DNA of 64,000 nt from Streptomyces noursei. GTDB lineage: Bacteria > Actinomycetota > Actinomycetes > Streptomycetales > Streptomycetaceae. Position 1 is the first letter of the stretch. Every line of letters begins with the position of its first letter. The position numbers were made by a program, and so were the translations under genes. Below are positions 1-11,247 of this stretch, piece by piece. The notes beneath the pieces are model-generated. The model saw only the letters and a list, made by a program, of their open reading frames with translations, had not been told where the DNA came from and searched no databases. The DNA is taken from positions 192,759-256,758 of the forward strand of contig NZ_LWBU01000179.1 in assembly GCF_001646665.1 (NCBI RefSeq), given 5' to 3'.

Positions 1-154
1 GGACGGCCACGAGCGCGGCCAGGACGAGCGTGCCCAGGGAGACCAGCAGCGCGAGCCACTTGGCGGTCGTGCGGCGCGCGGCCGGGACGGCGGCGGTGAG
101 GATCGCGCCGGCGGCCGGCAGGGCCGCCGTCACCGTCAGGAGGGGGAACGACAT
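1..154 (-). CDS. nuoM: NADH-quinone oxidoreductase subunit M, N-terminal fragment (cut by window edge)
   Basis: Only the first 51 codons lie in the window. They begin MSFPLLTVTAALPAAGAI and continue into a hydrophobic helix, as in actinobacterial NuoM, a proton-pumping antiporter-like membrane subunit of complex I. The ATG lies 5 bases after the nuoL stop, so it is the next gene of the nuo operon. The assignment rests on operon order and the short N-terminus, because the conserved glutamate and lysine lie outside the window. Confidence 0.88.
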   Translation of the reverse strand, partial: MSFPLLTVTAALPAAGAILTAAVPAARRTTAKWLALLVSLGTLVLAALVAV

Positions 155-159
155 GGTGG

Positions 160-2100
160 TCACACCCCCCTCATCAGCAGGGTCGCGGCGATCAGCACCG
201 CCGTACCTCCGAACATCGAGACCGCGTAGGAGCGGGCGAAGCCGTTCTGCAGCCTGCGCAGCCGGCCGGACAGTCCGCCGACCGAGGCGGCGGTGCCGTT
301 GACCACCCCGTCGACCAGGGTGTGGTCCATGTACACCAGGGAGCGGGTGAGGTGCTCGCCGCCGCGGACCAGGACGATGTGGTTGAAGTCGTCCTGGAGC
401 AGGTCGCGCCGGGCGGCGCGGGTGAGCAGCGAGCCGCGCGGGGCGACCACCGGGACGGGCCGGCGGCCGTACTGCGCGTACGCGATGCCGACGCCGATCA
501 GCAGGACGACGACCGTGGACGCGGTCACCGCGCCCGCGCTGATGGGCGGGTGGCCGTGCTCGAACTCGGTCACCGGCTTCAGCCAGTTGACGAAGGCACT
601 GTTGAGGGAGAAGAGCCCGCCCGCGAAGACCGAGCCGAAGGCCAGAAGGATCATCGGGATCGTCATGGACCTCGGCGACTCGTGGGGATGCGGCATCTCG
701 CCGGGGTGGACCTCGACGCCGGGCTCCGCACTGGGCGCCTTGTCCGGGTCCGGGGCGGGCTGCCAGCGCTTCTCGCCGAAGAACGTCATGATCATCACGC
801 GGGTCATGTAGTACGCGGTGATGCCCGCGCCCAGCAGGGTGACCGCGCCGAGGATCCAGCCCTCGGTGCCGCCCTTGGCGAAGGCCGCCTCGATGATCTT
901 GTCCTTGGACCAGAAGCCGGACAGCCCCGGGAAGCCGATGATCGCCAGGTAGCCGAGCCCGAAGGTCACGAAGGTCACCGGCATGTACTTCCTGAGGCCG
1001 CCGTACTTCCTCATGTCGACCTCGTCGTTCATGCCGTGCATGACCGAACCGGCCCCGAGGAACAGCCCGGCCTTGAAGAAGCCGTGGGTCACCAGGTGCA
1101 TGATCGCGAACGCGTACCCGATCGGGCCGAGGCCGGCCGCCAGGATCATGTAGCCGATCTGCGACATCGTCGAACCGGCCAGCGCCTTCTTGATGTCGTC
1201 CTTGGCGCAACCGACGATCGCACCGAACAGGAGCGTGACCGCGCCGACCACCACGACCGCCAGCTGGGCGTCCGGGGCGGCGTTGAAGATCGCACCCGAC
1301 CTGGTGATCAGGTAGACGCCGGCGGTCACCATCGTGGCCGCGTGGATCAGGGCCGAGACCGGGGTCGGGCCCTCCATCGCGTCCCCGAGCCAGGACTGCA
1401 GGGGCACCTGCGCGGACTTGCCGCACGCGGCGAGCAGCAGCATCAGGCCGATGGCCGTCAGCATCCCCTCGGAGGTCTCCCCCGTGGCCGCGAGGACCGG
1501 GCCGAAGGTGAACGTCCCGAACGTGGTGAACATCAGCATGATGGCGATCGACAGGCCCATGTCGCCGACCCGGTTCACCAGGAAGGCCTTCTTCGCGGCG
1601 GTGGCCGCGCTGGGCTTGTGCTGCCAGAAGCCGATCAGGAGGTACGAGGCGAGACCGACGCCCTCCCAGCCGAAGTACAGCAGGAGGTAGTTGTCGGCGA
1701 GCACCAGCAGCAGCATCGCCGAGAGGAACAGGTTCAGGTAACCGAAGAAGCGGCGCCTGCGCTCGTCGTGCTCCATGTACCCGATCGAGTACACGTGGAT
1801 GAGCGTGCCGACACCGGTGATGAGCAGGACGAACGTCATCGACAGCTGGTCGAGCTGGAAGGCGATGTCCGCCTGGAAGCCCTCCACCGGCACCCAGCTG
1901 AACAGGTGCTGGTGCAGCTCCCGCTCCTCGGCGCCCCGGCCCAGCATGTCGAAGAAGAGCACCGCCCCGATGACGAAGGAGGCGGCGGCGAGCAGGGTGC
2001 CGAGCCAGTGCCCGGCCCTGTCCAGCCGCCTCCCGCCGCAGAGCAGGACGGCCGCCCCCAGCAGCGGCGCCGCGACGAGCAGCGCGATCAGATTCTCCAC
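160..2100 (-). CDS. nuoL: NADH-quinone oxidoreductase subunit L
   Basis: This is the largest proton-pumping membrane subunit of complex I, 646 residues, slightly longer than the E. coli protein (about 613). Many hydrophobic helices run through the protein. The antiporter core is visible in the stretch with YFGWEGVGLASYLLIGFW (about residues 142-160) and in PTPVSALIHAATMVTAGVYL (about 245-265). A histidine-rich, Pro-rich hydrophilic loop near residues 450-480 is an actinobacterial feature. It sits between nuoK (11-bp gap) and nuoM (5-bp gap), so it is clearly co-transcribed. Confidence 0.97.
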   Translation of the reverse strand: MENLIALLVAAPLLGAAVLLCGGRRLDRAGHWLGTLLAAASFVIGAVLFFDMLGRGAEERELHQHLFSWVPVEGFQADIAFQLDQLSMTFVLLITGVGTLIHVYSIGYMEHDERRRRFFGYLNLFLSAMLLLVLADNYLLLYFGWEGVGLASYLLIGFWQHKPSAATAAKKAFLVNRVGDMGLSIAIMLMFTTFGTFTFGPVLAATGETSEGMLTAIGLMLLLAACGKSAQVPLQSWLGDAMEGPTPVSALIHAATMVTAGVYLITRSGAIFNAAPDAQLAVVVVGAVTLLFGAIVGCAKDDIKKALAGSTMSQIGYMILAAGLGPIGYAFAIMHLVTHGFFKAGLFLGAGSVMHGMNDEVDMRKYGGLRKYMPVTFVTFGLGYLAIIGFPGLSGFWSKDKIIEAAFAKGGTEGWILGAVTLLGAGITAYYMTRVMIMTFFGEKRWQPAPDPDKAPSAEPGVEVHPGEMPHPHESPRSMTIPMILLAFGSVFAGGLFSLNSAFVNWLKPVTEFEHGHPPISAGAVTASTVVVLLIGVGIAYAQYGRRPVPVVAPRGSLLTRAARRDLLQDDFNHIVLVRGGEHLTRSLVYMDHTLVDGVVNGTAASVGGLSGRLRRLQNGFARSYAVSMFGGTAVLIAATLLMRGV

Positions 2101-2111
2101 GTTTCAGCCCC

Positions 2112-2411
2112 TCACAGCTTCATCAGGCTGGCGTCGTCGACCGAGGCCGAGTGGCGGGAACGGAACAGCGACACGATGATCGCGAGCCCGACCACGACCT
2201 CCGCGGCGGCGACGACCATCGTGAAGAAGGCGATGATCTGGCCGTCGAGATTGCCGTGCATCCGGGAGAAGGCGACGAGCGCCAGGTTGCAGGCGTTGAG
2301 CATCAGCTCCACGCACATGAAGACGACGATCGCGTTCCGCCGGATCAGCACCCCGGCCGCGCCGATGGTGAACAACAGGGCGGCCAGGTACAGGTAGTTG
2401 ACCGGATTCAC
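2112..2411 (-). CDS. nuoK: NADH-quinone oxidoreductase subunit K
   Basis: A 99-residue protein with three membrane helices, the normal NuoK size. The glutamate of the VELMLNACNL motif in helix 2 (about residue 34) and a second acidic residue in helix 3 (AAAEVVVGLAI) match the two buried carboxylates of the family, which lie on the proton channel. The start overlaps the nuoJ stop by 4 bases (ATGA), so translation is coupled. Confidence 0.97.
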   Translation of the reverse strand: MNPVNYLYLAALLFTIGAAGVLIRRNAIVVFMCVELMLNACNLALVAFSRMHGNLDGQIIAFFTMVVAAAEVVVGLAIIVSLFRSRHSASVDDASLMKL

Positions 2412-3259
2412 TGGGCGTTCTCCTCCTTACGGCCCTGGGGCCGGGACGCCTGCGGCTCCGACGGGCCGCGCCCCAGGCGCTCCTGCGCGCGCTGCTCCAG
2501 CGCCGCGAGGTCCGCCAGCGCCTGCCGCGACACGTCGCGGATCTGGCCGCGCGCCCGGAGCGTCCGGTTGACGGTGAGCTCCGACGGGGTGCCGTCGGGG
2601 AGCAGGCCGGCGATGTCCACGGCGTTGTGCCGGGCGTAGACGCCGGGCGCCGGCAGGGGCGGCAGGTGCTTCCCCTCCCGTACGCGCCGCTCGGACAGCT
2701 CGCGCTGGGTGAGAGCCCGCTCGGTGCGCTCCCGGTGCGTCAGCACCATCGCGCCGACGGCGGCGGTGATCAGCAGCGCGCCGGTGATCTCGAAGGCGAA
2801 GACGTACGTGGTGAAGATCAGGGCGGCGAGGCCCTCCACGTTCCCCCCGGCGTTCGCCGTGCCGAGGCCCTCGAAGGTGTCCAGCGACGCCCTGCCGAGT
2901 CCGGCGACCAGGAGGATGCCGAAGCCGAGGCCGCAGGCGAGGGCCAGCCAGCGCTGGCCCTTGATGGTCTCCTTCAGCGAGTCGGCGGCGGTGACGCCGA
3001 CGAGCATCACGACGAAGAGGAAGAGCATCATGATCGCGCCGGTGTAGACGATGATCTGCACGACACCCAGGAAGTACGCCCCGTTGGCGAGGTAGAACAC
3101 CGCAAGGATGATCATGGTGGCGGCGAGGCTCAGCGCACTGTGCACCGCCTTCTTCATCAGGATCGTGCCCAGCGCGCCGACGACGGCGATGGTGCCGAGC
3201 ACCCAGAACTGCACGGCCTCACCCGTGGAGGCGGCGTTGGCGGCGGCGAGCGCGCTCAT
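2408..3259 (-). CDS. nuoJ: NADH-quinone oxidoreductase subunit J
   Basis: Membrane subunit of complex I, 283 residues, starting MSALAAANAASTGEAVQFW. I chose this ATG because it overlaps the nuoI stop (ATGA); the open frame extends upstream only as nuoI antisense-frame sequence. Five hydrophobic helices fill residues 20-185. The usual family length is about 180-200, so the charged C-terminal tail (about residues 190-283, rich in Arg, Glu and Pro) is an extension of the kind seen in Streptomyces. Confidence 0.96.
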   Translation of the reverse strand: MSALAAANAASTGEAVQFWVLGTIAVVGALGTILMKKAVHSALSLAATMIILAVFYLANGAYFLGVVQIIVYTGAIMMLFLFVVMLVGVTAADSLKETIKGQRWLALACGLGFGILLVAGLGRASLDTFEGLGTANAGGNVEGLAALIFTTYVFAFEITGALLITAAVGAMVLTHRERTERALTQRELSERRVREGKHLPPLPAPGVYARHNAVDIAGLLPDGTPSELTVNRTLRARGQIRDVSRQALADLAALEQRAQERLGRGPSEPQASRPQGRKEENAQ

Positions 3260-3876
3260 GCGCCGATCACCTTCCCCGACGCGGGCTCGTCCTGTCCGGA
3301 GTCCGACGCGCCCCGCTGCGGCTCCCCGCCGTCGGCCGCGGCCTGCGGGACCGTGCCGGGCGCGGCTTCCGTCACCAGCCCCCGGTAGTAGTCCTGTTCC
3401 GTCATGCCCGGGAAGATGGCGTGCGGCGAGGCGACCATGCCGTCCTCCAGGCCCGCGAGGAGCTGCTCCTTGGTGTAGATCAGGTTCTCGCGGGAGCTGT
3501 CGGCCAGCTCGAACTCGTTCGTCATCGTCAGCGCCCGGGTCGGGCAGGCCTCGATGCACAGCCCGCACAGGATGCAGCGGGCGTAGTTGATCTGGTAGAC
3601 GCGGCCGTACCGCTCACCGGGCGAGTACCGCTCCTCGTCGGTGTTGTCCGCGCCCTCGACGTAGATGGCGTCGGCCGGGCAGGCCCAGGCGCACAGCTCG
3701 CAGCCGACGCACTTCTCCAGGCCGTCCGGATGGCGGTTGAGCTGGTGCCGGCCGTGGAAGCGCGGCGCCGTCGTCTTCTGCTGCTCCGGGTACTGCTCGG
3801 TGAGCCGCTTCTTGAACATGGCCTTGAAGGTCACGCCGAAGCCGGCGACCGGATTCTGGAAGTTGCCCTCAGACAC
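3256..3876 (-). CDS. nuoI: NADH-quinone oxidoreductase subunit I, two [4Fe-4S] clusters
   Basis: Peripheral-arm ferredoxin subunit carrying clusters N6a and N6b on the way to quinone. Two C-x2-C-x2-C-x3-C-P motifs lie at C56/59/62/66 and C101/104/107/111 in the 206-residue protein. I chose the GTG at 3876 (VSEGNFQNPVAG) because AAGGAGG sits 6 bases upstream; an ATG 16 codons earlier lacks such a site. The gene overlaps the nuoH 3' end by 8 bases and the nuoJ start by 4. The C-terminal 40 residues are a variable charged tail. Confidence 0.96.
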   Translation of the reverse strand: MSEGNFQNPVAGFGVTFKAMFKKRLTEQYPEQQKTTAPRFHGRHQLNRHPDGLEKCVGCELCAWACPADAIYVEGADNTDEERYSPGERYGRVYQINYARCILCGLCIEACPTRALTMTNEFELADSSRENLIYTKEQLLAGLEDGMVASPHAIFPGMTEQDYYRGLVTEAAPGTVPQAAADGGEPQRGASDSGQDEPASGKVIGA

Positions 3877-5227
3877 CGTCAGCCTCCTTTCCGTCACTGT
3901 CAGTATTGACGCCACCACTGACAATCAACTCGCCGTCACGGCGCGGCCGTCGCCGGGGCACCGGCGGCAGGGTCTGACCGGGCAGCGGCGGCACGGGGAA
4001 CCCGCCGGCCATCGGGTCGAACCCGGCGGGCGGCTCGGCGGCCTCCGCACCCTGCCGGCCCTTCCTGTCGCGGAAGATGTCGACCACGAAGGAGAGGAGG
4101 AGGACGGCGATGACCGCGCCCGCCACGTACAGCACGATCTCCTGGAAGTCGTAGTTCTCGTTGCGCAGCGCCCGCACGGTCGCCACCAGCATCAGCCAGA
4201 CGACCGAGACGGGGATGAGGACCTTCCAGCCGAGCTTCATCAGCTGGTCGTAGCGGACGCGGGGGAGGGTGCCGCGCAGCCAGATGAAGAAGAACAGCAG
4301 CAGCTGCACCTTGACGACGAACCAGAGCATCGGCCACCAGCCGTGGTTCGCGCCCTCCCAGAAGGTGGAGACCGGGTACGGGGCACGCCAGCCGCCGAGG
4401 AACAGCGTCACCGACACCGCCGAGACCGTCACCATGTTCACGTACTCGGCGAGCATGAACATCGCGAACTTGATCGAGCTGTACTCGGTGTTGAACCCGC
4501 CGACCAGGTCGCCCTCGGACTCCGGCATGTCGAACGGGGCGCGGTTGGTCTCACCGACCATCGTGACGATGTAGATGATGAAGGAGACCGGCAGCAGGAT
4601 GATGTACCAGCGGTCCGCCTGGGCCTCCACGATCGCCGAGGTCGACATCGACCCGGAGTAGAGGAAGACCGAGGCGAAGGCGGCGCCCATCGCGATCTCG
4701 TACGAGATCATCTGCGCGCACGAGCGCAGGCCGCCGAGGAGCGGATAGGTGGAGCCGGACGACCAGCCGGCGAGCACGATGCCGTAGATGCCGACGGAGG
4801 CGACCGCGAGGATGTAGAGCATCGCGATCGGCAGGTCGGTGAGCTGCATCGTGGTGCGCTGCCCGAAGATCGAGACCTCGTTGCCGGCCGGGCCGAAGGG
4901 GATCACCGCGATCGCCATGAACGCCGGGATGGCGGCGATGATCGGGGCGAGGATGTAGACGACCTTGTCGGCCCGCTTGACGACCACGTCCTCCTTCAGC
5001 ATCAGCTTGACGCCGTCCGCGAGGGACTGGAGGAGGCCCCAGGGGCCGTGCCGGTTGGGGCCGATGCGCAGCTGCATCCAGGCGACGACCTTGCGCTCCC
5101 ACACGATGGAGAAGAGCACGGTGATCATCAGGAAGGCGAAGCAGAAGACCGCCTTGATCGCCACGAGCCACCAGGGGTCGCGGCCGAACATGGACAGGTC
5201 CTCCGCTGCCAGGGTGTACGGGATCAT
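3869..5227 (-). CDS. nuoH: NADH-quinone oxidoreductase subunit H
   Basis: Membrane subunit that forms the entrance of the quinone cavity. The 452-residue protein shows the family signatures WERKVVAWMQLRIGPNRHGP near residues 43-62 and a run of eight or so membrane helices up to residue 385. The acidic loops typical of the quinone site (NRAPFDMPESEGDLVGGFN, about 226-245) are present. The last 60 residues are a Pro/Gly/Arg-rich cytoplasmic tail absent from E. coli NuoH. The start overlaps the nuoG stop by 4 bases. Confidence 0.97.
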   Translation of the reverse strand: MIPYTLAAEDLSMFGRDPWWLVAIKAVFCFAFLMITVLFSIVWERKVVAWMQLRIGPNRHGPWGLLQSLADGVKLMLKEDVVVKRADKVVYILAPIIAAIPAFMAIAVIPFGPAGNEVSIFGQRTTMQLTDLPIAMLYILAVASVGIYGIVLAGWSSGSTYPLLGGLRSCAQMISYEIAMGAAFASVFLYSGSMSTSAIVEAQADRWYIILLPVSFIIYIVTMVGETNRAPFDMPESEGDLVGGFNTEYSSIKFAMFMLAEYVNMVTVSAVSVTLFLGGWRAPYPVSTFWEGANHGWWPMLWFVVKVQLLLFFFIWLRGTLPRVRYDQLMKLGWKVLIPVSVVWLMLVATVRALRNENYDFQEIVLYVAGAVIAVLLLSFVVDIFRDRKGRQGAEAAEPPAGFDPMAGGFPVPPLPGQTLPPVPRRRPRRDGELIVSGGVNTDSDGKEADGV

Positions 5228-7718
5228 GCCTCCACCTCCGTGGCGGCCGCGGAGTTCGGGGTCGTCGGGGCGAGGCGGACCAGGTGCCCGGGGGTGGTGC
5301 CCAGGGCGTGCGGGACGCCGCCGGGGGTCGAGTTGAGCGGCAGCCAGACCACCCGGTCCGGCATGTCGGTCACCCTCAGGGGCAGTTCCACCGAGCCCGC
5401 CGGGCCGGTCACCGACACCGGGTCGCCGTCCTTCACGCCCGTCTCCGCCGCCGTCGCCGCCGACAGGCGGGCCACCGCCGCGTGCCGGGTGCCCGCCAGG
5501 GCCTCGTCGCCCTCCTGGAGCACGCCCAGGTCGAGCAGCAGCCGGTGACCGGCCAGCACCGCCTCGCCGTCGCCCGCCCGGGGCAGCGGCACGGCGGACT
5601 CCGCGGGGTCGCCCGCCCGCGTCCCGTCCCAGGCACCGAGCCGGTCCAGCTCGCGCCGCACGGCCGCGACGTCCGGCAGCGCGAAGTGCGCGTCCATGGT
5701 GTCGGCCAGCATGTGCAGCACCCGCGTGTCCGTCGGGGCGAGCGCGCGGGTCATGTGCTCCGGCTTCAGCGCGGCCTCGAACATCCGCACCCGGCCCTCC
5801 CAGTTGAGGAAGGTGCCGGACTTCTCCGCCACCGCGGCGACCGGGAGGACCACGTCCGCCCGCTCGGTGACCTCGCCGGGCCGCAGCTCCAGCGACACGA
5901 CGAACGCCGCGTCCAGGGCCGCACGCGCGCGTGCCGGGTCCGGCAGGTCCGCCACCTCGACGCCCGCCACCAGCAGGGCACCCAGCTCGCCGGTCGCCGC
6001 GGCCTCCACGATCTGACCCGTGTCCCGGCCGTAGCGGTGCGGCAGCTCCCGTACGCCCCAGGCGGCGGCGACCTCGTCACGCGCGCGTGGATCGGTCGCG
6101 GGCCGCCCGCCCGGCAGCAGCGAGGGGATCGCGCCGGCCCACAGCGCGCCGCGCTCACCGGCCCGGCGCGGGATCCACACCAGCTCCGCCCCGGTCGCCG
6201 CCGCGGCGCGCACGGCCGCGGTCAGCGCGCCCGGCACTCCCGCCAGCCGCTCACCGACCACGAGGACCGCGCCGGGCTGCCGCAGCGCCTCCGAGGCGGC
6301 GGCGCCGTCCGCGTCGAGCCCCGTCCCGGAGGCGAGCGCGTCCAGCCACTCCGGCTCGGTCCCGGGCGCGGCCGGCAGCAGCGTGCCGCCGGCCTTCTCC
6401 AGCCCCCGGGTGGCGTGGGAGGCGAGGGCGAAGGTCCGCTGCCCCTTCTTGCGCCACGCCTTGCGCAGCCGCAGGAAGACGCCCGGCGCCTCCTCCTCCG
6501 CCTCCAGCCCGGCGAGCAGCACCGCCGGGGCCTGCTCCAGGGAGGTGTACGTGATCCCCCGTCCGTCCAGGTCCCGGCCGCGCCCGGCGACCCGGGCGGC
6601 CAGGAAGTCGGCCTCCTCGCCGCTGTGCACGCGCGCGCGGAAGTCGATGTCGTTGGTGTCGAGGGCGACACGGGCGAACTTGGCGTACGCGTACGCGTCC
6701 TCGACGGTCAGCCGGCCGCCGGTCAGGACGCCCGTGCGGCCGCGGACCAGGCCGCGGGCCGCCGCCTCCAGCGCCTCCGGCCAGGAGGCCGGCTCCAGCG
6801 CGCCCGTCGAGGCGCTGCGCACCAGTGGCGTGGTGAGCCGGTCACGCGCTTGCGCGTACCGGAACGCGAAGCGCCCCTTGTCGCACACCCACTCCTCGTT
6901 GACCTCCGGGTCGTTGGCCGCGAGGCGCCGCATGACCTTGCCGCGCCGGTGGTCGGTGCGGGTGGCGCAGCCGCCGGCGCAGTGCTCGCAGACGCTCGGC
7001 GAGGAGACCAGGTCGAAGGGGCGGGAGCGGAACCGGTACGCCGCCGAAGTCAGCGCGCCGACGGGGCAGATCTGGATGGTGTTGCCGGAGAAGTACGACT
7101 CGAACGGGTCGCCCTCGCCGGTGCCGACCTGCTGGAGCGCGCCGCGCTCGAGCAGCTCGATCATCGGGTCGCCCGCGACCTGGTTCGAGAACCGGGTGCA
7201 GCGGGCGCACAGCACGCACCGCTCGCGGTCGAGGAGGACCTGGGTGGAGATCGGGACGGGCTTCTCGTAGGTCCGCTTGCGCCCCTCGAAGCGGGAGTCG
7301 GCCTGTCCGTGCGACATGGCCTGGTTCTGCAGCGGGCACTCGCCGCCCTTGTCGCAGACCGGGCAGTCCAGCGGGTGGTTGATGAGCAGCAGCTCCATCA
7401 CCCCCACCTGGGCCTTCTCGGCGACGGGCGAGGTGAGCTGCGACTTGACGACCATGCCGTCGGTGCAGGTGATGGTGCAGGACGCCATCGGCTTGCGCTG
7501 GCCCTCCACCTCGACGATGCACTGGCGGCAGGCGCCGGCCGGGTCGAGGAGGGGGTGGTCGCAGAACCGGGGGATCTCGATGCCGAGCTGTTCGGCGGCA
7601 CGGATGACGAGCGTCCCCTTGGGGACGGAGATCTCGATGCCGTCGATGGTCAGGGTGATCAGGTCCTCGGGCGGGACGGCCGCGCTGCCGCCCTGCGCGG
7701 GGCCGGATGCCATGACGG

Positions 7719-7722
<4 letters not shown>
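5224..7722 (-). CDS. nuoG: NADH-quinone oxidoreductase subunit G
   Basis: Large iron-sulfur subunit of the NADH-oxidising arm, 832 residues. The N-terminal [2Fe-2S] ligands are C54, C65, C68 and C82. The His/Cys set H117, C121, C124 and C130 follows for cluster N5, then C-x2-C-x2-C (CVLCARC) and a downstream CP for another [4Fe-4S]. After about residue 240 comes the molybdopterin-oxidoreductase-like domain, beginning with a further C-x2-C-x3-C motif (CEHCAGGC). The gene overlaps nuoF and nuoH by 4 bases each. Confidence 0.97.
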
Positions 7723-9061
<1,339 letters not shown>

Positions 9062-9062
<1 letters not shown>

Positions 9063-9925
9063 CACTCCCCCTCCTCGGTGACCGGGCCGTCGTGGCGGGC
9101 CGGACCGACCGGTCCGGACGGGTGCTCGGGGTCGGAGGCCGAGGTCCGCTGCGGGGCGTCGTGCGAGCTCAGGTGCCCCGATCCGGGGGCGGGCTCGTCC
9201 CGGGGGGCCTCGCCGCGCGGGTGGACCACGCGCGCGCCGGGGGCGGCCTCGCCCTTGGCGAGCTTCAGCCCGATCAGCGAGGCGGGTCCCGCGCCGCCGG
9301 TCGCCTCCACCGCGCCGGGGCGCTCGTCGGGGAAGCCGGCCAGGATGCGGGCGGTCTCCTTGTACGTGCACAGGGGCGCGCCGCGGGTCGGTTCGACGGG
9401 GCGGCCTGCGCGCAGGTCGTCGACGAGCCGCTTGGCGGAGTCGGGCGTCTGGTTGTCGAAGAACTCCCAGTTGACCATCACCACGGGCGCGAAGTCGCAG
9501 GCCGCGTTGCACTCGATGTGTTCGAGGGTGACCTTGCCGTCGGGCGTCGTGCCGTTGTTGCCGACGCCGAGGTGCTGCTGGAGCTCCTCGAAGATCGCGT
9601 CGCCGCCCATGACGGCGCACAGGGTGTTGGTGCACACCCCGACCTGGTAGTCGCCGGAGGGCCGGCGCCGGTACATGGTGTAGAAGGTCGCGACGGCGGT
9701 GACCTCGGCGGTGGTGAGGTCCAGCATGTCCGCGCAGAACCGCATGCCGGTGCGGGTGACGTACCCCTCCTCCGACTGCACCAGGTGCAGCAGGGGCAGG
9801 AGCGCGGAGCGGCTGTCGGGGTAGCGGGCGATGACCTCCCGGGCGTCCGCTTCGAGCCGGGCGCGCACATCGGCCGGGTAATCGGGGGCGGGGAGCTGCG
9901 GCATCCCCAAGCTGACGTCTGTCAT
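9062..9925 (-). CDS. nuoE: NADH-quinone oxidoreductase subunit E, [2Fe-2S]
   Basis: Thioredoxin-fold subunit carrying cluster N1a. Ligands are C98, C103, C139 and C143 (CTNTLC and CNAAC). The protein is 287 residues against about 160-170 in E. coli; the extra C-terminal 100 residues, rich in Pro, Gly, His and Glu, look disordered and are a Streptomyces-type extension. The ATG at 9925 overlaps the nuoD stop by one base (TAATG). Confidence 0.97.
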
Positions 9926-11247
9926 TACCGGTCGACGCCTCCCATCACGGGGTCGATGGACGCGACGGCGACGATGACGTCGGCGACCTGGCCGCCCTCG
10001 CACATCGCCGCCATGGCCTGAAGGTTGGTGAACGACGGGTCGCGGAAGTGGACCCGGTAGGGGCGGGTGCCGCCGTCGCTGACGACGTGGACGCCCAGCT
10101 CGCCCTTGGGCGACTCGACCGCCGTGTAGGTCTGTCCGGGCGGGACCCGGAAGCCCTCGGTGACCAGCTTGAAGTGGTGGATCAGGGCCTCCATGGAGGT
10201 GCCCATGATCTTCTTGATGTGGTCGAGGGAGTTGCCGAGTCCGTCGGGGCCCAGGGCCAGCTGGGCGGGCCAGGCGATCTTCTTGTCGTCCACCATCACC
10301 GGGCCGGGCTCCAGGCGGTCCAGGCACTGTTCGACGATCCGCAGCGACTGGCGCATCTCCTCCAGGCGGATGAGGAAGCGGCCGTAGGCGTCGCAGGTGT
10401 CGGCGGTCGGGACGTCGAAGTCGTACGTCTCGTAGCCGCAGTACGGGTCGGTCTTGCGCAGGTCGTGCGGGAGCCCGGCGGAGCGCAGGATCGGTCCGGT
10501 GGCGCCGAGGGCCATGCAGCCGGCCAGGTCGAGGTAGCCGATGTCCTGCATGCGGGCCTTGAAGATGGGGTTGCCGGTGGCGAGCTTGTCGTACTCCGGC
10601 ATGTTCTTCTTCATCGTCTTCACGAACTCGCGGAGCTGGTCCATGGCCCCGGGGGGCAGGTCCTGGGCGAGGCCGCCGGGGCGGATGAACGCGTGGTTCA
10701 TGCGCAGGCCGGTGATCAGTTCGTAGAGGTCCAGGATCATCTCGCGGTCCCGGAAGCCGTAGATCATGATCGTGGTGGCGCCCAGCTCCATGCCGCCGGT
10801 GGCGATGCACACCAGGTGCGAGGAGAGCCGGTTCAGCTCCATCAGCAGGACGCGGATGATCGTCGCCCGGTCGGGGATCCGGTCCTCGATGCCGAGCAGC
10901 TTCTCCACGCCCAGGCAGTACGCCGCCTCGTTGAAGAACGGCGTCAGGTAATCCATGCGCGTGACGAAGGTGGTGCCCTGCGTCCAGGTCCGGTACTCGA
11001 GGTTCTTCTCGATGCCGGTGTGGAGGTAGCCGATGCCGCAGCGGGCCTCGGTGACGGTCTCGCCGTCGATCTCCAGGATCAGCCGGAGCACGCCGTGCGT
11101 GGACGGGTGCTGCGGGCCCATGTTGACGACGATCCGCTCGTCGTCGGCCTTGGCCGCGGACTGGACGACCTCGTCCCAGTCGCCGCCGGTGACCGTGTAG
11201 ACGGTGCCCTCGGTGGTCTCGCGGGCGCTGGCAGGTGGAGTGGTCAC
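9925..11247 (-). CDS. nuoD: NADH-quinone oxidoreductase subunit D
   Basis: Forms most of the quinone-binding pocket with NuoB and is related to the large subunit of [NiFe] hydrogenases. The 440-residue protein has NMGPQHPSTHGVLRL near residue 42, which carries the quinone-loop histidine, and ends with the typical DPVMGGVDR. The N-terminal 35 residues are a variable extension. It overlaps nuoC by 4 bases and nuoE by 1. Confidence 0.97.
   Translation of the reverse strand: MTTPPASARETTEGTVYTVTGGDWDEVVQSAAKADDERIVVNMGPQHPSTHGVLRLILEIDGETVTEARCGIGYLHTGIEKNLEYRTWTQGTTFVTRMDYLTPFFNEAAYCLGVEKLLGIEDRIPDRATIIRVLLMELNRLSSHLVCIATGGMELGATTIMIYGFRDREMILDLYELITGLRMNHAFIRPGGLAQDLPPGAMDQLREFVKTMKKNMPEYDKLATGNPIFKARMQDIGYLDLAGCMALGATGPILRSAGLPHDLRKTDPYCGYETYDFDVPTADTCDAYGRFLIRLEEMRQSLRIVEQCLDRLEPGPVMVDDKKIAWPAQLALGPDGLGNSLDHIKKIMGTSMEALIHHFKLVTEGFRVPPGQTYTAVESPKGELGVHVVSDGGTRPYRVHFRDPSFTNLQAMAAMCEGGQVADVIVAVASIDPVMGGVDR

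Noticed and set aside
322..2397. Long plus-strand frame opposite nuoL/nuoK
   Set aside because: Antisense shadow in high-GC coding DNA; the protein is His/Arg/Asp-rich with no hydrophobic core.
3665..5548. 627-codon plus-strand frame opposite nuoH
   Set aside because: Shadow; nuoH is clear on the other strand.
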